44,236 bases of DNA from Acidimicrobiales bacterium (lineage in GTDB: Bacteria; Actinomycetota; Acidimicrobiia; Acidimicrobiales; SZUA-35), in NCBI GenBank assembly GCA_020628305.1, contig JAHDFH010000002.1, positions 69,197 through 113,432 of the forward strand, read 5' to 3'. This document shows positions 8,044 to 15,935 of this stretch, piece after piece (the first letter of the stretch is position 1; each line of letters opens with the position of its first letter). The position numbers and the translations under genes are program-made. The notes beneath the pieces were generated by a model. That model searched no databases, was not told the origin of the DNA, and saw only the letters and a list, made by a program, of their open reading frames with translations.

Positions 8044-8807
8044 GCACCCACCATGTGATAACCGCCGTCGACATGGATGATTGACCCAGTTGTTTGCGGG
8101 AACCAGTCTGACAGCAGAGCCGTGCAGGCTTTTGCAACAGCATCAGAGTCTGTAACATCCCAGCCAAGTGGGGCTTTTTTAACCCATTCATCTTCAAAGG
8201 CTTTAAAACCTGGAATCGACTTAGCAGCGATGGTCTTGATTGGGCCTGCCGCAATAAGGTTGGATCTAATCTGTTGGGAGCCGAGCTCGCGTGCTAGATA
8301 CCGGTTGAGTGATTCTAGAGCTGCTTTTGCAACTCCCATCCAGTTATATGCCGGCCAGGCCACGGTTGCATCAAACGTGAGTCCGACGATGGACCCCCCA
8401 TCAGACATCAGTGGGGTGACTGTATCTGCTAGTGCCCTCAGAGAGTAGCTCGAAACCTCGATAGCTGTTGCAACGTCCTCCCATTCAGCAGCAAAGAAAT
8501 CGTCACCGAGACAGTTTGGAGGAGCGAATCCAATTGAATGTAAGGCTCCGTCAAGCCGGCCCCATGAGTCCTTAAGTTCGGCTTGAACTGATGCCCGCTG
8601 TTGAGCGTCAGTGATATCAAGTTCTAAAACTTTTGCCTCATTTGGGAGTTTTTGAGCGGTTCTTTCTGTTAAACGAAGTCCACGTCCAAAGCCGGTCAGT
8701 ACGATCTCTGCGCCTTGTTCTTGTGCGTGTTTAGCAACCCCAAAAGCAATCGAGTCATCTGTTAGGACACCTGTGATTAGTAACTTCTTACCTTCTAAAA
8801 TTCCCAT
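8040..8807 (-). CDS. fabI: Enoyl-[acyl-carrier-protein] reductase (NADH), InhA/FabI type
   Basis: 255 residues. It catalyses the last reduction of fatty-acid elongation (FAS-II) in the cytoplasm. The divergent Rossmann motif GVLTDDSIAFGVAKHAQEQGA is typical of FabI/InhA, as are LHSIGFAP, the catalytic region YNWMGVAKAALES with Tyr and Lys spaced YxxxxxxK (YNWMGVAK), and the AAGPIKTIAAKSIPGF substrate loop. The wording is closest to mycobacterial InhA (VLTGFGR, SNLIAAGPI, ALLSDWFPQTTG). The ATG at 8807 follows TAGACT by six bases. No ketoacyl reductase gene (fabG/mabA), the usual partner of inhA in mycobacteria, adjoins it here. It converges on the M23 gene with stop codons overlapping by four bases. 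Confidence 0.93.
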   Translation of the reverse strand: MGILEGKKLLITGVLTDDSIAFGVAKHAQEQGAEIVLTGFGRGLRLTERTAQKLPNEAKVLELDITDAQQRASVQAELKDSWGRLDGALHSIGFAPPNCLGDDFFAAEWEDVATAIEVSSYSLRALADTVTPLMSDGGSIVGLTFDATVAWPAYNWMGVAKAALESLNRYLARELGSQQIRSNLIAAGPIKTIAAKSIPGFKAFEDEWVKKAPLGWDVTDSDAVAKACTALLSDWFPQTTGSIIHVDGGYHMVGA

Positions 8808-8813
8808 GGCGCA

Positions 8814-8819
8814 AGTCTA
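8814..8819 (-). promoter_or_regulatory. Predicted -10 box of the enoyl reductase gene (leaderless)
   Basis: TAGACT on the minus strand, then six bases, then the ATG at 8807. It lies back to back with the mshC promoter. Confidence 0.6.
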
Positions 8820-8833
8820 TCGGCGCCCAGCGA

Positions 8834-8839
8834 TAGCAT
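8834..8839 (+). promoter_or_regulatory. Predicted -10 box of mshC (leaderless)
   Basis: TAGCAT followed by seven bases and the ATG at 8847. The box overlaps the earlier in-frame ATG at 8838, which therefore would not be transcribed and cannot be the start. Confidence 0.6.
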
Positions 8840-8846
8840 GTGCGAA

Positions 8847-9971
8847 ATGAGGTTATTCAATACGGCGTTGCAGCGCTTAGAAGAGCTTGAAGCTGGGGAA
8901 GTTGTTGACATCTACACATGCGGGATTACACCGTATGATTCAACTCACATTGGCCACGCAGCTATATTTTTGACTTTCGATATTTTGCAAAGGAGGCTGA
9001 GAAGCCTCGGTCACCAAACTCGGTTGGTTAGAAATGTTACCGACATCGACGATGACCTACTCACAAAGGCAGATCAGCTCGGTATCGACTACCAAGACTT
9101 AGTTGCCTCTGAGGTCGCAAAGTTAAGAGCTGATTTAGCCTCATTGAATGTATTGCCAAGTTGGAGCGAGCCTATGGCGACTGCTGCTGTTCCAGAGATT
9201 ATTGAGATAGCTGGTGGACTTTTATCGGATGGGTATGCCTACGAGGTTGAGGGCACAGTTTTCTTTGATGTGACAACTTGGGACGAGTTCGGATCTTTCT
9301 CAGGCTATAGCGAACAACAGATGCTGACCTTTGCAGCCGAGCGCGGTGGGTTTCCAGACGATGCTAGAAAACGCAATCCACTCGATTTTATTCTCTGGCA
9401 AGCAGCCGCACCCGGTGAGCCAACTTGGGATTCCCCTTGGGGTCCAGGGCGGCCGGGATGGCACATTGAATGTTCAGCTCTGATTAAAAAAGAGTTTGGT
9501 GACACTATTGATATTCATGGTGGCGGCAGCGACCTAATATTTCCTCATCATGAGTGTGAGCTAGCGCAAAGTACGGCTGCGTTCTCTAAGCCGTTTGTCA
9601 AAATATGGATGCATCAGGCAATGGTGCAAATGGATGGCGAGAAAATGTCTAAGTCTCTTGGAAACATGGACTTTGTGTCTGACCTGGTTAAGGAGTTTGA
9701 CCCCAGGGCAATAAGAATCGCAATCACTCAGCACCACTACCGAAACAGTTGGGAATGGCATCGAGATCTACCTAACGGGGCAATCTTGAGGTTGGCTAGT
9801 TGGGAGGGGTCAATCGGAGGATCATTAGATGAGTCGCTGAGGGAAAAGGTTGGCCTAGCTTTGGATGATGATCTAAACACGCCGAAGGTTTTTGCTTTGA
9901 TAGACGAAGCAGCGGCTAGCGGAATCGATGTGTCTGATGCGGCTGAGCTAATAGGGATTCCTCTTAACTAA
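8847..9971 (+). CDS. mshC: Mycothiol ligase: L-cysteine:1-D-myo-inosityl 2-amino-2-deoxy-alpha-D-glucopyranoside ligase
   Basis: 374 residues. It joins cysteine, activated as Cys-AMP, to GlcN-inositol in mycothiol synthesis. It is a CysRS relative: CGITPYD (zinc ligand Cys about 25), THIGHA (HIGH, about 34-37), PGRPGWHIECSA, GGGSDLIFPHHE (remaining zinc ligands) and KMSKS. ITPYDSTHIGHA and the APGEPTWDSPWGPGRPG stretch are specific to MshC; CysRS would read differently and carry a longer anticodon-binding tail. The end (DDDLNTPKVFALIDE ... LIGIPL) parallels the end of mycobacterial MshC, so the gene is complete although shorter than the usual 410. The start is the second Met, set by the -10 box. 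Mycothiol is confined to Actinomycetota, which supports the taxonomic call. Confidence 0.9.
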   Translation: MRLFNTALQRLEELEAGEVVDIYTCGITPYDSTHIGHAAIFLTFDILQRRLRSLGHQTRLVRNVTDIDDDLLTKADQLGIDYQDLVASEVAKLRADLASLNVLPSWSEPMATAAVPEIIEIAGGLLSDGYAYEVEGTVFFDVTTWDEFGSFSGYSEQQMLTFAAERGGFPDDARKRNPLDFILWQAAAPGEPTWDSPWGPGRPGWHIECSALIKKEFGDTIDIHGGGSDLIFPHHECELAQSTAAFSKPFVKIWMHQAMVQMDGEKMSKSLGNMDFVSDLVKEFDPRAIRIAITQHHYRNSWEWHRDLPNGAILRLASWEGSIGGSLDESLREKVGLALDDDLNTPKVFALIDEAAASGIDVSDAAELIGIPLN

Positions 9972-9997
9972 GTGCCATCGAGTCACACGCAGCTGCC

Positions 9998-10003
9998 TAT
10001 ACT
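9998..10003 (+). promoter_or_regulatory. Predicted -10 box of thrS (leaderless)
   Basis: TATACT, then GTGACA, then ATG at 10010. The in-frame GTG at 10004 directly touches the box and would lie upstream of the transcription start. Confidence 0.65.
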
Positions 10004-10009
10004 GTGACA

Positions 10010-11962
10010 ATGATTTCAGTTAAGCTCCCTGACGGCTCCTTGCGTGAAGTTGAAGATGGGTCAACCTATGGCGATGTAGCAGCAGCGATTGGATCACGTC
10101 TTGCACGCGATGCGGCCATTGCAGTGGCAAACGGACAAGAAGTTGACCTGTCTGCGGCGGTCGGAGACGGAGATGAAGTTTCGATAGTCACGTACAATTC
10201 TGAGCTTGGTCTGAAGACGCTACGCCACTCGGCTGCACATATTTTGGCCCAAGCCGTACTGGAACTGTGGCCAGCGGCGACCTTTGCGATTGGACCACCT
10301 ATTGAGGATGGCTTCTATTATGATTTTGACCTTGGCGATGGGACAACCTTCTCTGACGGAGACCTAGAACGCATCGAAGAGAAAATGCGCGAAATCATAG
10401 CTGCTGATCAGCCCTTTGTCCGTACGGTGGTCGATCCCTCAGAAGCCAAAGTTCTTATGCGTGATCACCAATACAAGTTGGAGATCATTGCCGAAGTTGC
10501 TAGCGGTCAACGTAAATCGGATTTTGTTGCTGAAGCTTCAGGCAACGAGGTGAGCTTCTACCGCAACTCTGACACTTTCATTGATATGTGCGTAGGACCC
10601 CACATCGCCTCTACCTCAAAGCTTCAGCATTTTAAACTCATGCGCTTTAGCGGTTCTTATTGGAGAGGCGATGAAACGGGTCCTAGCTTGCAGCGAATTT
10701 ATGGGACAGCTTGGGCTACTAAATCGCAGCTAGAAGAACACCTTCACCGGCTAGAAGAAGCTGCCAAGCGAGATCATCGTAAGTTAGGCACGGAACTGGA
10801 TTTGTTCTCCTTCCCCTCTGAGCTTGGCGGAGGTTTGGCAGTTTGGCACCCTAAAGGTTCAGCCATTCGTAACCTGATGGATAATTACTCGCGTCAACGT
10901 CATGAAGATGCTGATTATGAGTTGGTTTATACGCCGCACTTGGCAAATGCAGAGCTTTTCTCAAAATCAGGGCATCTCGACTTTTACGCCGATGGTATGT
11001 ATCCACCAATGGAGATGGACAACGGCACCTACTACCCAAAGCCAATGAACTGCCCGATGCATGTTCTTATATATAAATCATCGCAACGTTCATACCGGCA
11101 GTTGCCTTTGCGACTATTCGAACTAGGAACTGTTTACCGTTATGAGCGTGCTGGGACAATCCACGGTTTGATGAGAACACGTGGGTTTACACAAGATGAT
11201 TCCCACATCTTTGTCTCACAAGAAGGTCTTGCCGAAGAGCTGGCTAGTTTGCTCAACTTTGTATTGGACGTTTTAGGAGACTTTGGATTTACTGACTTTC
11301 AGGCGAAATTGTCAACTCGACCCGAAGGTAAATCGGTTGGAGGCGACGATATCTGGGACCATGCAACCGAAAGTCTTCGAGCTGCACTAACAGAGGCCAA
11401 CCTAGATTTCAAGATTGATGAGGGTGGTGGCGCCTTCTATGGGCCAAAGATTGACGTAGATGTTAAGGATGCTATCGGTAGATCGTGGCAGCTTTCGACT
11501 ATTCAAGTGGACTTCAACTTACCTGAACGATTTGATCTTGAATACATTTCACAAGGCGGGGAACGCAAGCGGCCAGTTATGGTTCACCGAGCCTTAATGG
11601 GCTCAGTGGAACGTTTCTTTGGCGTTCTAGTAGAACATTATGCTGGTAATTTCCCGCTTTGGCTTGCCCCGGTTCAGGTGAGTATCTTGCCTGTGGCTCA
11701 GGCGCATTCAGAGTACGCATTTGAGGTCGCAAGCCAATTGGAGAAATCTGGTTACCGTGTCAGTGTTGATACGGCTTCTGATCCGTTGGGTAAGCGCATC
11801 CGTAATGCTAAGGGGCAGAAACACCCTTATGTGCTTGTTGTCGGCGACGATGACGTCGCTGCCAAGACTGTGGGCGTTAACCCTCGAGGTGGAGATGTTG
11901 AAAGAGACGTGCCAGTTGAAAAGTTCATTGCGACCCTAGATTCAACTAGGCAAGGCGATTAA
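10010..11962 (+). CDS. thrS: Threonyl-tRNA synthetase
   Basis: 650 residues; charges tRNA-Thr. Domains in order: TGS (about 1-60, KLPDGSLREVEDGSTYGDVA), the N2 editing domain with LRHSAAHILAQAV (HxxxH) and the later CVGPHI, the class II catalytic core with motif 2 (RYERAG) and the zinc Cys in MNCPMH, and the C-terminal anticodon-binding domain (PLWLAPVQVSILPV). The ATG at 10010 is set by the TATACT box six bases upstream. It opens the block thrS - HIT - ... - pgsA - acyltransferase - pimA, an order known from mycobacteria. The stop TAA overlaps the next ATG by one base. No tRNA-like T-box leader is possible with such a short 5' end. Confidence 0.97.
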   Translation: MISVKLPDGSLREVEDGSTYGDVAAAIGSRLARDAAIAVANGQEVDLSAAVGDGDEVSIVTYNSELGLKTLRHSAAHILAQAVLELWPAATFAIGPPIEDGFYYDFDLGDGTTFSDGDLERIEEKMREIIAADQPFVRTVVDPSEAKVLMRDHQYKLEIIAEVASGQRKSDFVAEASGNEVSFYRNSDTFIDMCVGPHIASTSKLQHFKLMRFSGSYWRGDETGPSLQRIYGTAWATKSQLEEHLHRLEEAAKRDHRKLGTELDLFSFPSELGGGLAVWHPKGSAIRNLMDNYSRQRHEDADYELVYTPHLANAELFSKSGHLDFYADGMYPPMEMDNGTYYPKPMNCPMHVLIYKSSQRSYRQLPLRLFELGTVYRYERAGTIHGLMRTRGFTQDDSHIFVSQEGLAEELASLLNFVLDVLGDFGFTDFQAKLSTRPEGKSVGGDDIWDHATESLRAALTEANLDFKIDEGGGAFYGPKIDVDVKDAIGRSWQLSTIQVDFNLPERFDLEYISQGGERKRPVMVHRALMGSVERFFGVLVEHYAGNFPLWLAPVQVSILPVAQAHSEYAFEVASQLEKSGYRVSVDTASDPLGKRIRNAKGQKHPYVLVVGDDDVAAKTVGVNPRGGDVERDVPVEKFIATLDSTRQGD

Positions 11963-12480
11963 TGGATTTTATATATGCAGCTTGGCGACTTGGACAACCC
12001 AAAGGAACGGCTGCTGATGGAAAGCCCCATGCAGACTTAAAGCCGGCTGCTGGAAGAACTCTCTTTGAAACGATTGAGCAGTCTCAGCTGCCTGAGTCGC
12101 AGACTTACATTGTTAAGCGGTTCGAGAACATTTTTGTGCTCCTCAATGTCTATCCCTACACCCCAGGCCACTTGATGGTTTTGCCGAAGACGGCAGTCTC
12201 AAAGCTTGAAGAACTAGACGACCAGATTTACCAGGAGCTTTGGTTGGCTGTTAGGCAAGGTGTTGAGGCGGTAACTAAGGCGTTCAGCCCTCATGGGTTG
12301 AACGTTGGAGTGAATCAAGGACAAGCTGGGGGAGGATCAATTCCAGATCACCTCCACGTGCACATCGTCCCTCGTTGGTCGGCGGATACCAACTTTATGA
12401 CCACCACCGCTGCCGCTCGGATTCTGCCAATCTCGTTGGATGACACCTTCGACAGAATCTCCTCGGCTTGGCGAACATAG
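11962..12480 (+). CDS. HIT-family protein, Ap4A phosphorylase-like
   Basis: 172 residues. The histidine triad is DHLHVHIVPRW near the C-terminus, preceded by NQGQAGGGSIP; the N-terminal part has FVLLNVYPYTPGHLMVLPK. Wording and position directly after thrS match mycobacterial Rv2613c, described as an Ap4A phosphorylase; aminoacyl-tRNA synthetases produce Ap4A, so clearing the by-product of the upstream enzyme is a plausible role (inference). The ATG overlaps the thrS stop by one base, so translation is coupled. Confidence 0.88.
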   Translation: MDFIYAAWRLGQPKGTAADGKPHADLKPAAGRTLFETIEQSQLPESQTYIVKRFENIFVLLNVYPYTPGHLMVLPKTAVSKLEELDDQIYQELWLAVRQGVEAVTKAFSPHGLNVGVNQGQAGGGSIPDHLHVHIVPRWSADTNFMTTTAAARILPISLDDTFDRISSAWRT

Positions 12481-12491
12481 CCATAACGAGC

Positions 12492-12497
12492 TAGGAT
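12492..12497 (+). promoter_or_regulatory. Predicted -10 box (leaderless) for the gene at 12504
   Basis: TAGGAT followed by six bases and the ATG at 12504. The box gives this small membrane protein gene its own promoter inside the thrS block. Confidence 0.6.
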
Positions 12498-12503
12498 CGA
12501 ACT

Positions 12504-13022
12504 ATGACTGAACAAGGCGGAACAGAAATGTCTGTAGTCGACGACTTGCCTGAGGACCTGCAGCCAGGCTTAGTCGACTACGAAGACTATTTGTTTCCAA
12601 ATAACAATCGGCGACGTGTCCCAGGATACTTGTATCTCTCCATTTCAGCAGTTGTTCTATTGCTTTGTATCTACTTCCGAGAGAGCGTCTTTGTAAATCC
12701 GGGGGTTATCGTTGCAGCTCTTGGCCTGGGAGTGTTTGGCGCATACAGCATTTTTGCGGGGGTTGATCTAAAGATAGATGAAAGGCAAGCGCTGGCCAAA
12801 GCTGTGCCTGCTTTCGGCCATACAGTAGGTCATGCGTCTGCACAAATGTCCTGGCATAGGTCTTTAAGCCTGCCTGTATGGAGAATCTTGCTTTATTCTG
12901 CTGAGAATCCGCCTTCTCATAGAGGGTTTGTTGTCGTAGATGCCACTACTGGAGCGGTTTTAGAGGCTATTTCTGAAGAGAACCCCGAGGATTGGAATGA
13001 ACTAAGTGGCCCTGGCGCTTAG
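12504..13022 (+). CDS. Small two-helix membrane protein of unknown function
   Basis: 172 residues; I do not recognise a family. The first 40 residues are acidic and then basic (NNNRRR), followed by two transmembrane helices at about 41-58 and 66-85. The remaining 87 residues form a soluble domain (VDLKIDERQALAKAVPAFGH ... RGFVVVDATTGAVLEAIS) that reads like a small alpha/beta domain. The Arg cluster before helix 1 favours an inside N-terminus, placing the C-terminal domain in the cytoplasm too (inference). It sits between the HIT gene and a second membrane-anchored unknown, within the PIM block, with its own leaderless promoter. Confidence 0.75.
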   Translation: MTEQGGTEMSVVDDLPEDLQPGLVDYEDYLFPNNNRRRVPGYLYLSISAVVLLLCIYFRESVFVNPGVIVAALGLGVFGAYSIFAGVDLKIDERQALAKAVPAFGHTVGHASAQMSWHRSLSLPVWRILLYSAENPPSHRGFVVVDATTGAVLEAISEENPEDWNELSGPGA

Positions 13023-13036
13023 CTTCAACAATCATC

Positions 13037-13042
13037 TATAAT
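13037..13042 (+). promoter_or_regulatory. Predicted -10 box (leadered) for the gene at 13098
   Basis: TATAAT, giving a leader of about 48 bases. AAGGA just before the ATG at 13098 can serve as ribosome binding site, in contrast to the leaderless neighbours. Confidence 0.45.
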
Positions 13043-13097
13043 CTTGTTATAGGAATTTTTTGTCCAGTCGAAGGGCAAAGTTTTCCAAGGATTAATT

Positions 13098-14375
13098 ATG
13101 GCGGGTTTCAACAGTAAAGTGAGCGCAAAGTCGGTAGGGCTAGAAATATCGCGCAATGTTGTAAGAGCTTGTGTGCTCGGAATTGATGGAGCACTCATTG
13201 ACTATGCTGAGGCCCCACGCCTCTCTTCTCAAAATCCTGACAGTCTTGTCGGTGTAGATTCAACTATTCGAATCTTATGGGGCGAGCTAAGGCTCGGACG
13301 CGATGTCAATGTTGGTGTTTCAGTCGGGTCTCGCTTTTCTGGAGTCGGCAGCGGCCCGGAGATGCACGGATGGCTTGATTCGTTAGAGGCTAAAATCGGC
13401 CAGAAGGTTGCTCGTGTGGGAACCCCTAACAGCGGAATATCGTATGCGCCCCTTCTTTATATCCAAGAAGTGAAGAGCTTATTTGTAGATGTAGTCAACT
13501 CAGTGAGTCTAGTTGAAGTTGCTCCCATCAGTGTTGCAAGAGTGCTCGGGTACTCAATGAAAGCGAGCTATGAGTTCTCTTCATCAGTAGCGTGGCGAGC
13601 TCGAGTTCATTCTGGGGTGGTACTCGAAGCAGTAGCATCTCGTCACGGGAGCTCAACCAGTTTCGTGCAGGTCACTTCTACCGATGGAGTGGCTCGACCA
13701 ATTGCGAATCTCAGTGGCTATTACCTGGATGAAAAAATCCTCGCTCAACATAGCCTGACGTTATCGAAATTAGCAGTGTCGCTGGGGGCCGCCATTGGAG
13801 CCCGTGCTGATCGAAAACTTAGCGATCTAGGTCGCATTATTGACATCAGACAGGCAGAACAGAATGCTTTAGGTCCAACGTACGTTTCAACGACGTCCGA
13901 TGTCCCAGTCGAGGTAATCGATCTCGATGAGCCAGTTCAAGCAGGAGAGCTAGCACCGGCGATGCCTCCGCAGAGCAATGCCTGGCCAGTCTCTGGAGAA
14001 GTTCAAGCCGTAGCCTCACCGGTGCAGCTTGCACCACTTCCTGAATACGGTGCGCCAAATGCAACGCCTGACGTTGCATTTATTGATCTCACCGGGGACT
14101 CGGATTTAGCAGCGCCCAGTGTTCCTCCGGCAAGTAATATGCTACCAACGTATGCAGATGTTCTCAGAATGCCTCCTATGCCAGCGGAGAGTACGAGACT
14201 TGACAACCCAGTTCTCAGTCCAGAGATGTTAGCGGCCGCTGCCACAAAGCGGTCAAAGACCTTAAACCCTATGACGCTAGTTAATACGGTCTCAGAGGAC
14301 TCAATTGTTAAGGTTCTTGTATGGCTAGTGGCTGGAGTAATAGGTTTGTTCTTGCTGTTAATCCTATTTGGATAG
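13098..14375 (+). CDS. Tail-anchored protein with a possible degenerate actin-like (PilM-type) domain
   Basis: 425 residues. The first 260 or so read like an actin-fold ATPase of the PilM/FtsA kind: an opening strand-turn-strand VGLEISRNVVRACVLGIDG, a middle VVLEAVASRH, and LAVSLGAAIGARADR near the end, where PilM has its second glycine-rich loop. Phosphate-binding Asp and Gly residues are poorly kept, so this assignment is an inference. A Pro/Ala-rich acidic linker follows (about 270-395), and one transmembrane helix (VLVWLVAGVIGLFLLLILF) ends the protein, so the domain would be tethered to the inner face of the membrane. No pil genes are nearby. It lies directly before the PIP synthase gene, so a role linked to PIM or membrane-domain organisation is conceivable but not shown. 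Confidence 0.7.
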   Translation: MAGFNSKVSAKSVGLEISRNVVRACVLGIDGALIDYAEAPRLSSQNPDSLVGVDSTIRILWGELRLGRDVNVGVSVGSRFSGVGSGPEMHGWLDSLEAKIGQKVARVGTPNSGISYAPLLYIQEVKSLFVDVVNSVSLVEVAPISVARVLGYSMKASYEFSSSVAWRARVHSGVVLEAVASRHGSSTSFVQVTSTDGVARPIANLSGYYLDEKILAQHSLTLSKLAVSLGAAIGARADRKLSDLGRIIDIRQAEQNALGPTYVSTTSDVPVEVIDLDEPVQAGELAPAMPPQSNAWPVSGEVQAVASPVQLAPLPEYGAPNATPDVAFIDLTGDSDLAAPSVPPASNMLPTYADVLRMPPMPAESTRLDNPVLSPEMLAAAATKRSKTLNPMTLVNTVSEDSIVKVLVWLVAGVIGLFLLLILFG

Positions 14376-14440
14376 CCTAGAGCACATCTAATCTCTGGTC
14401 GAACTACACTCGAAGGGCACCCAATAGATAAGGGCCGACA

Positions 14441-15040
14441 ATGTTCGACGGAAACTTTAGAGAAGCATTTGATGCATCAGTTAAGCCGGTAGCAGCAGTT
14501 CTGACTAGGTTGCATCTTTCTCCAGATGTGCTCACGTGCTTTGGAGTGTTAATGGCCGGTGCTACAGCGTGGGTCCTTTCACAAGGGCGCTTTTGGTTGG
14601 GATTCGTTTTGCTGGTTGCAACAGGTCTTGGGGATGCCCTGGACGGAGCTGTAGCGCACGCAACAGGTAAGGCATCGGTTCGGGGAGCTTATTTCGATTC
14701 AGTAGCTGACAGGCTGAGCGACGCACTTCTGTTGCTGGGGCTTGGCTGGTACTATGCGGCTGGCGATACTCCAGAGTTAGCTTTGTTGCCCTTTGGGATC
14801 TATGTGGCAGCGTCACTTGTTTCATACCAAAGAGCAAAAGCGGAATCTCTTGGATTCGATGCCAAGGGCGGGCTGATGGAACGAGGGGAGCGGTTTATTG
14901 TTTTAGGGGTTGGGTTTGTTTTCAATTCGATTCTCGACTGGGTTCTACTGCTGATGCTGGTCCTCACGATTGTGACTGCCCTGTTGCGGTTCCGTAAAGT
15001 CTGGCTTCAAGCAACACACGTTCGTCAGCTAGCTGAATAA
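14441..15040 (+). CDS. pgsA: Phosphatidylinositol phosphate synthase (CDP-alcohol phosphotransferase)
   Basis: 199 residues with about six membrane helices. It should transfer diacylglycerol phosphate from CDP-DAG to inositol-1-phosphate, the first lipid step towards PIMs. The family motif DxxDGxxARx8GxxxDxxxD is present as D65, D68, G69, A72, then His73 where Arg is usual, G82, D86 and D90. Downstream SYQRAKAESLG and GGLMERGERFI match the inositol-phosphate-site region of mycobacterial PgsA1. Position before the acyltransferase and pimA supports the call over a phosphatidylglycerophosphate synthase. AAGGG lies 8 bases before the ATG. The His73 substitution (CAC where Arg would be CGC) is unusual. 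Confidence 0.85.
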   Translation: MFDGNFREAFDASVKPVAAVLTRLHLSPDVLTCFGVLMAGATAWVLSQGRFWLGFVLLVATGLGDALDGAVAHATGKASVRGAYFDSVADRLSDALLLLGLGWYYAAGDTPELALLPFGIYVAASLVSYQRAKAESLGFDAKGGLMERGERFIVLGVGFVFNSILDWVLLLMLVLTIVTALLRFRKVWLQATHVRQLAE

Positions 15041-15044
15041 CTTG

Positions 15045-15908
15045 ATGTCAAAACCTAAGCGTATCCTGTCCATCTCAGCTGCAATCGCTCGAACACTCGA
15101 ATCGAACACTTCACGATCTTTGCTGGTTTTTCTTGCTGAAAGAGTTGGACCAAAACTAATGGCCGAGAAGTTGGAGATCCTAAAGCAGAATATTTCGGTT
15201 GTGGATCCGACGTTGAGTCCAGGCCAAGTTCATAGCGCTGCAACGCAAGGGCTCGGTAGCTACGCTCGTTATTGGTATGAGACGTTTAATCTTCGAGACA
15301 AGAGCCCCAAGGAGCTCGAACAGCGCTTCAGTGTCGAGGGGTACCAACACATTGAGCAATCTATTGAGGCAGGAAGTGGGCCGATCTTAGCCTTGCCACA
15401 TATGGGAGGCTGGGAGTGGGGGGCTGCTTGGCTTGATCGATCAGCAGGACAAGACGTGGTTGCAGTGGCAGAAGTGCTGGAGCCATATGATGTCTATGAG
15501 TGGTTTGTGGAGTTACGGCAAGGCTACGGCGTCGACGTTATTGGGCTTGAGCCTGGTTCGTTCTCTAAACTCACCAAGGCTGTCAAGTCAAAAAAAGTTA
15601 TCTGCTTGCTATGTGATCGCTCAATTTCGGGATCGGGAATCGAAGTAGAGTTCTTTGGAAAAACTACCAAAGTTCCAGCAGGTCCGGCGACACTTTCGAT
15701 CAGAACTGGAGCGCCGATTCTCCCCACAGCTGTTTATTTCACAGACACAGGCTTTCATGCTGTTGTCCGTGAACCTCTGGTCAAAGATCCTAACCTCAAA
15801 GGCGCTGAAGCAATTACTGAGCTCACTCAAAGAGTGACTGGAGTAATCGAAGAACTCATATCAAATGCCCCTAATCAGTGGCATGTTCTCGAGCCAATTT
15901 GGTCATAG
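15045..15908 (+). CDS. patA: Phosphatidylinositol mannoside acyltransferase (PatA-like, LPLAT/HtrB family)
   Basis: 287 residues from the ATG at 15045; an in-frame TTG lies one codon earlier. It should acylate the mannose that PimA adds. The family H-x4-D/E motif is PHMGGWEWG (H119, E124), followed by the second block GSGIEVEFFGKTTKVPAGPATLSIRTGAPILPT, cited here in part as VPAGPATLS. The protein belongs to the lipid A lauroyl-acyltransferase family, but in an actinobacterium lacking LPS and sitting between pgsA and pimA it corresponds to Rv2611c. It starts four bases after the pgsA stop, so translation is probably coupled. Confidence 0.88.
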   Translation: MSKPKRILSISAAIARTLESNTSRSLLVFLAERVGPKLMAEKLEILKQNISVVDPTLSPGQVHSAATQGLGSYARYWYETFNLRDKSPKELEQRFSVEGYQHIEQSIEAGSGPILALPHMGGWEWGAAWLDRSAGQDVVAVAEVLEPYDVYEWFVELRQGYGVDVIGLEPGSFSKLTKAVKSKKVICLLCDRSISGSGIEVEFFGKTTKVPAGPATLSIRTGAPILPTAVYFTDTGFHAVVREPLVKDPNLKGAEAITELTQRVTGVIEELISNAPNQWHVLEPIWS

Positions 15909-15922
15909 CAAGATTTTCTAGC

Positions 15923-15928
15923 TAACTT
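15923..15928 (+). promoter_or_regulatory. Predicted -10 box of pimA (leaderless)
   Basis: TAACTT followed by seven bases and the GTG at 15936. Confidence 0.5.
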
Positions 15929-15935
15929 TAACATT

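Noticed and set aside
8847-9971. Cysteinyl-tRNA synthetase (cysS)
   Set aside because: The CGITPYD and APGEPTWDSPWGPGRPG wording and the short C-terminus are MshC features.
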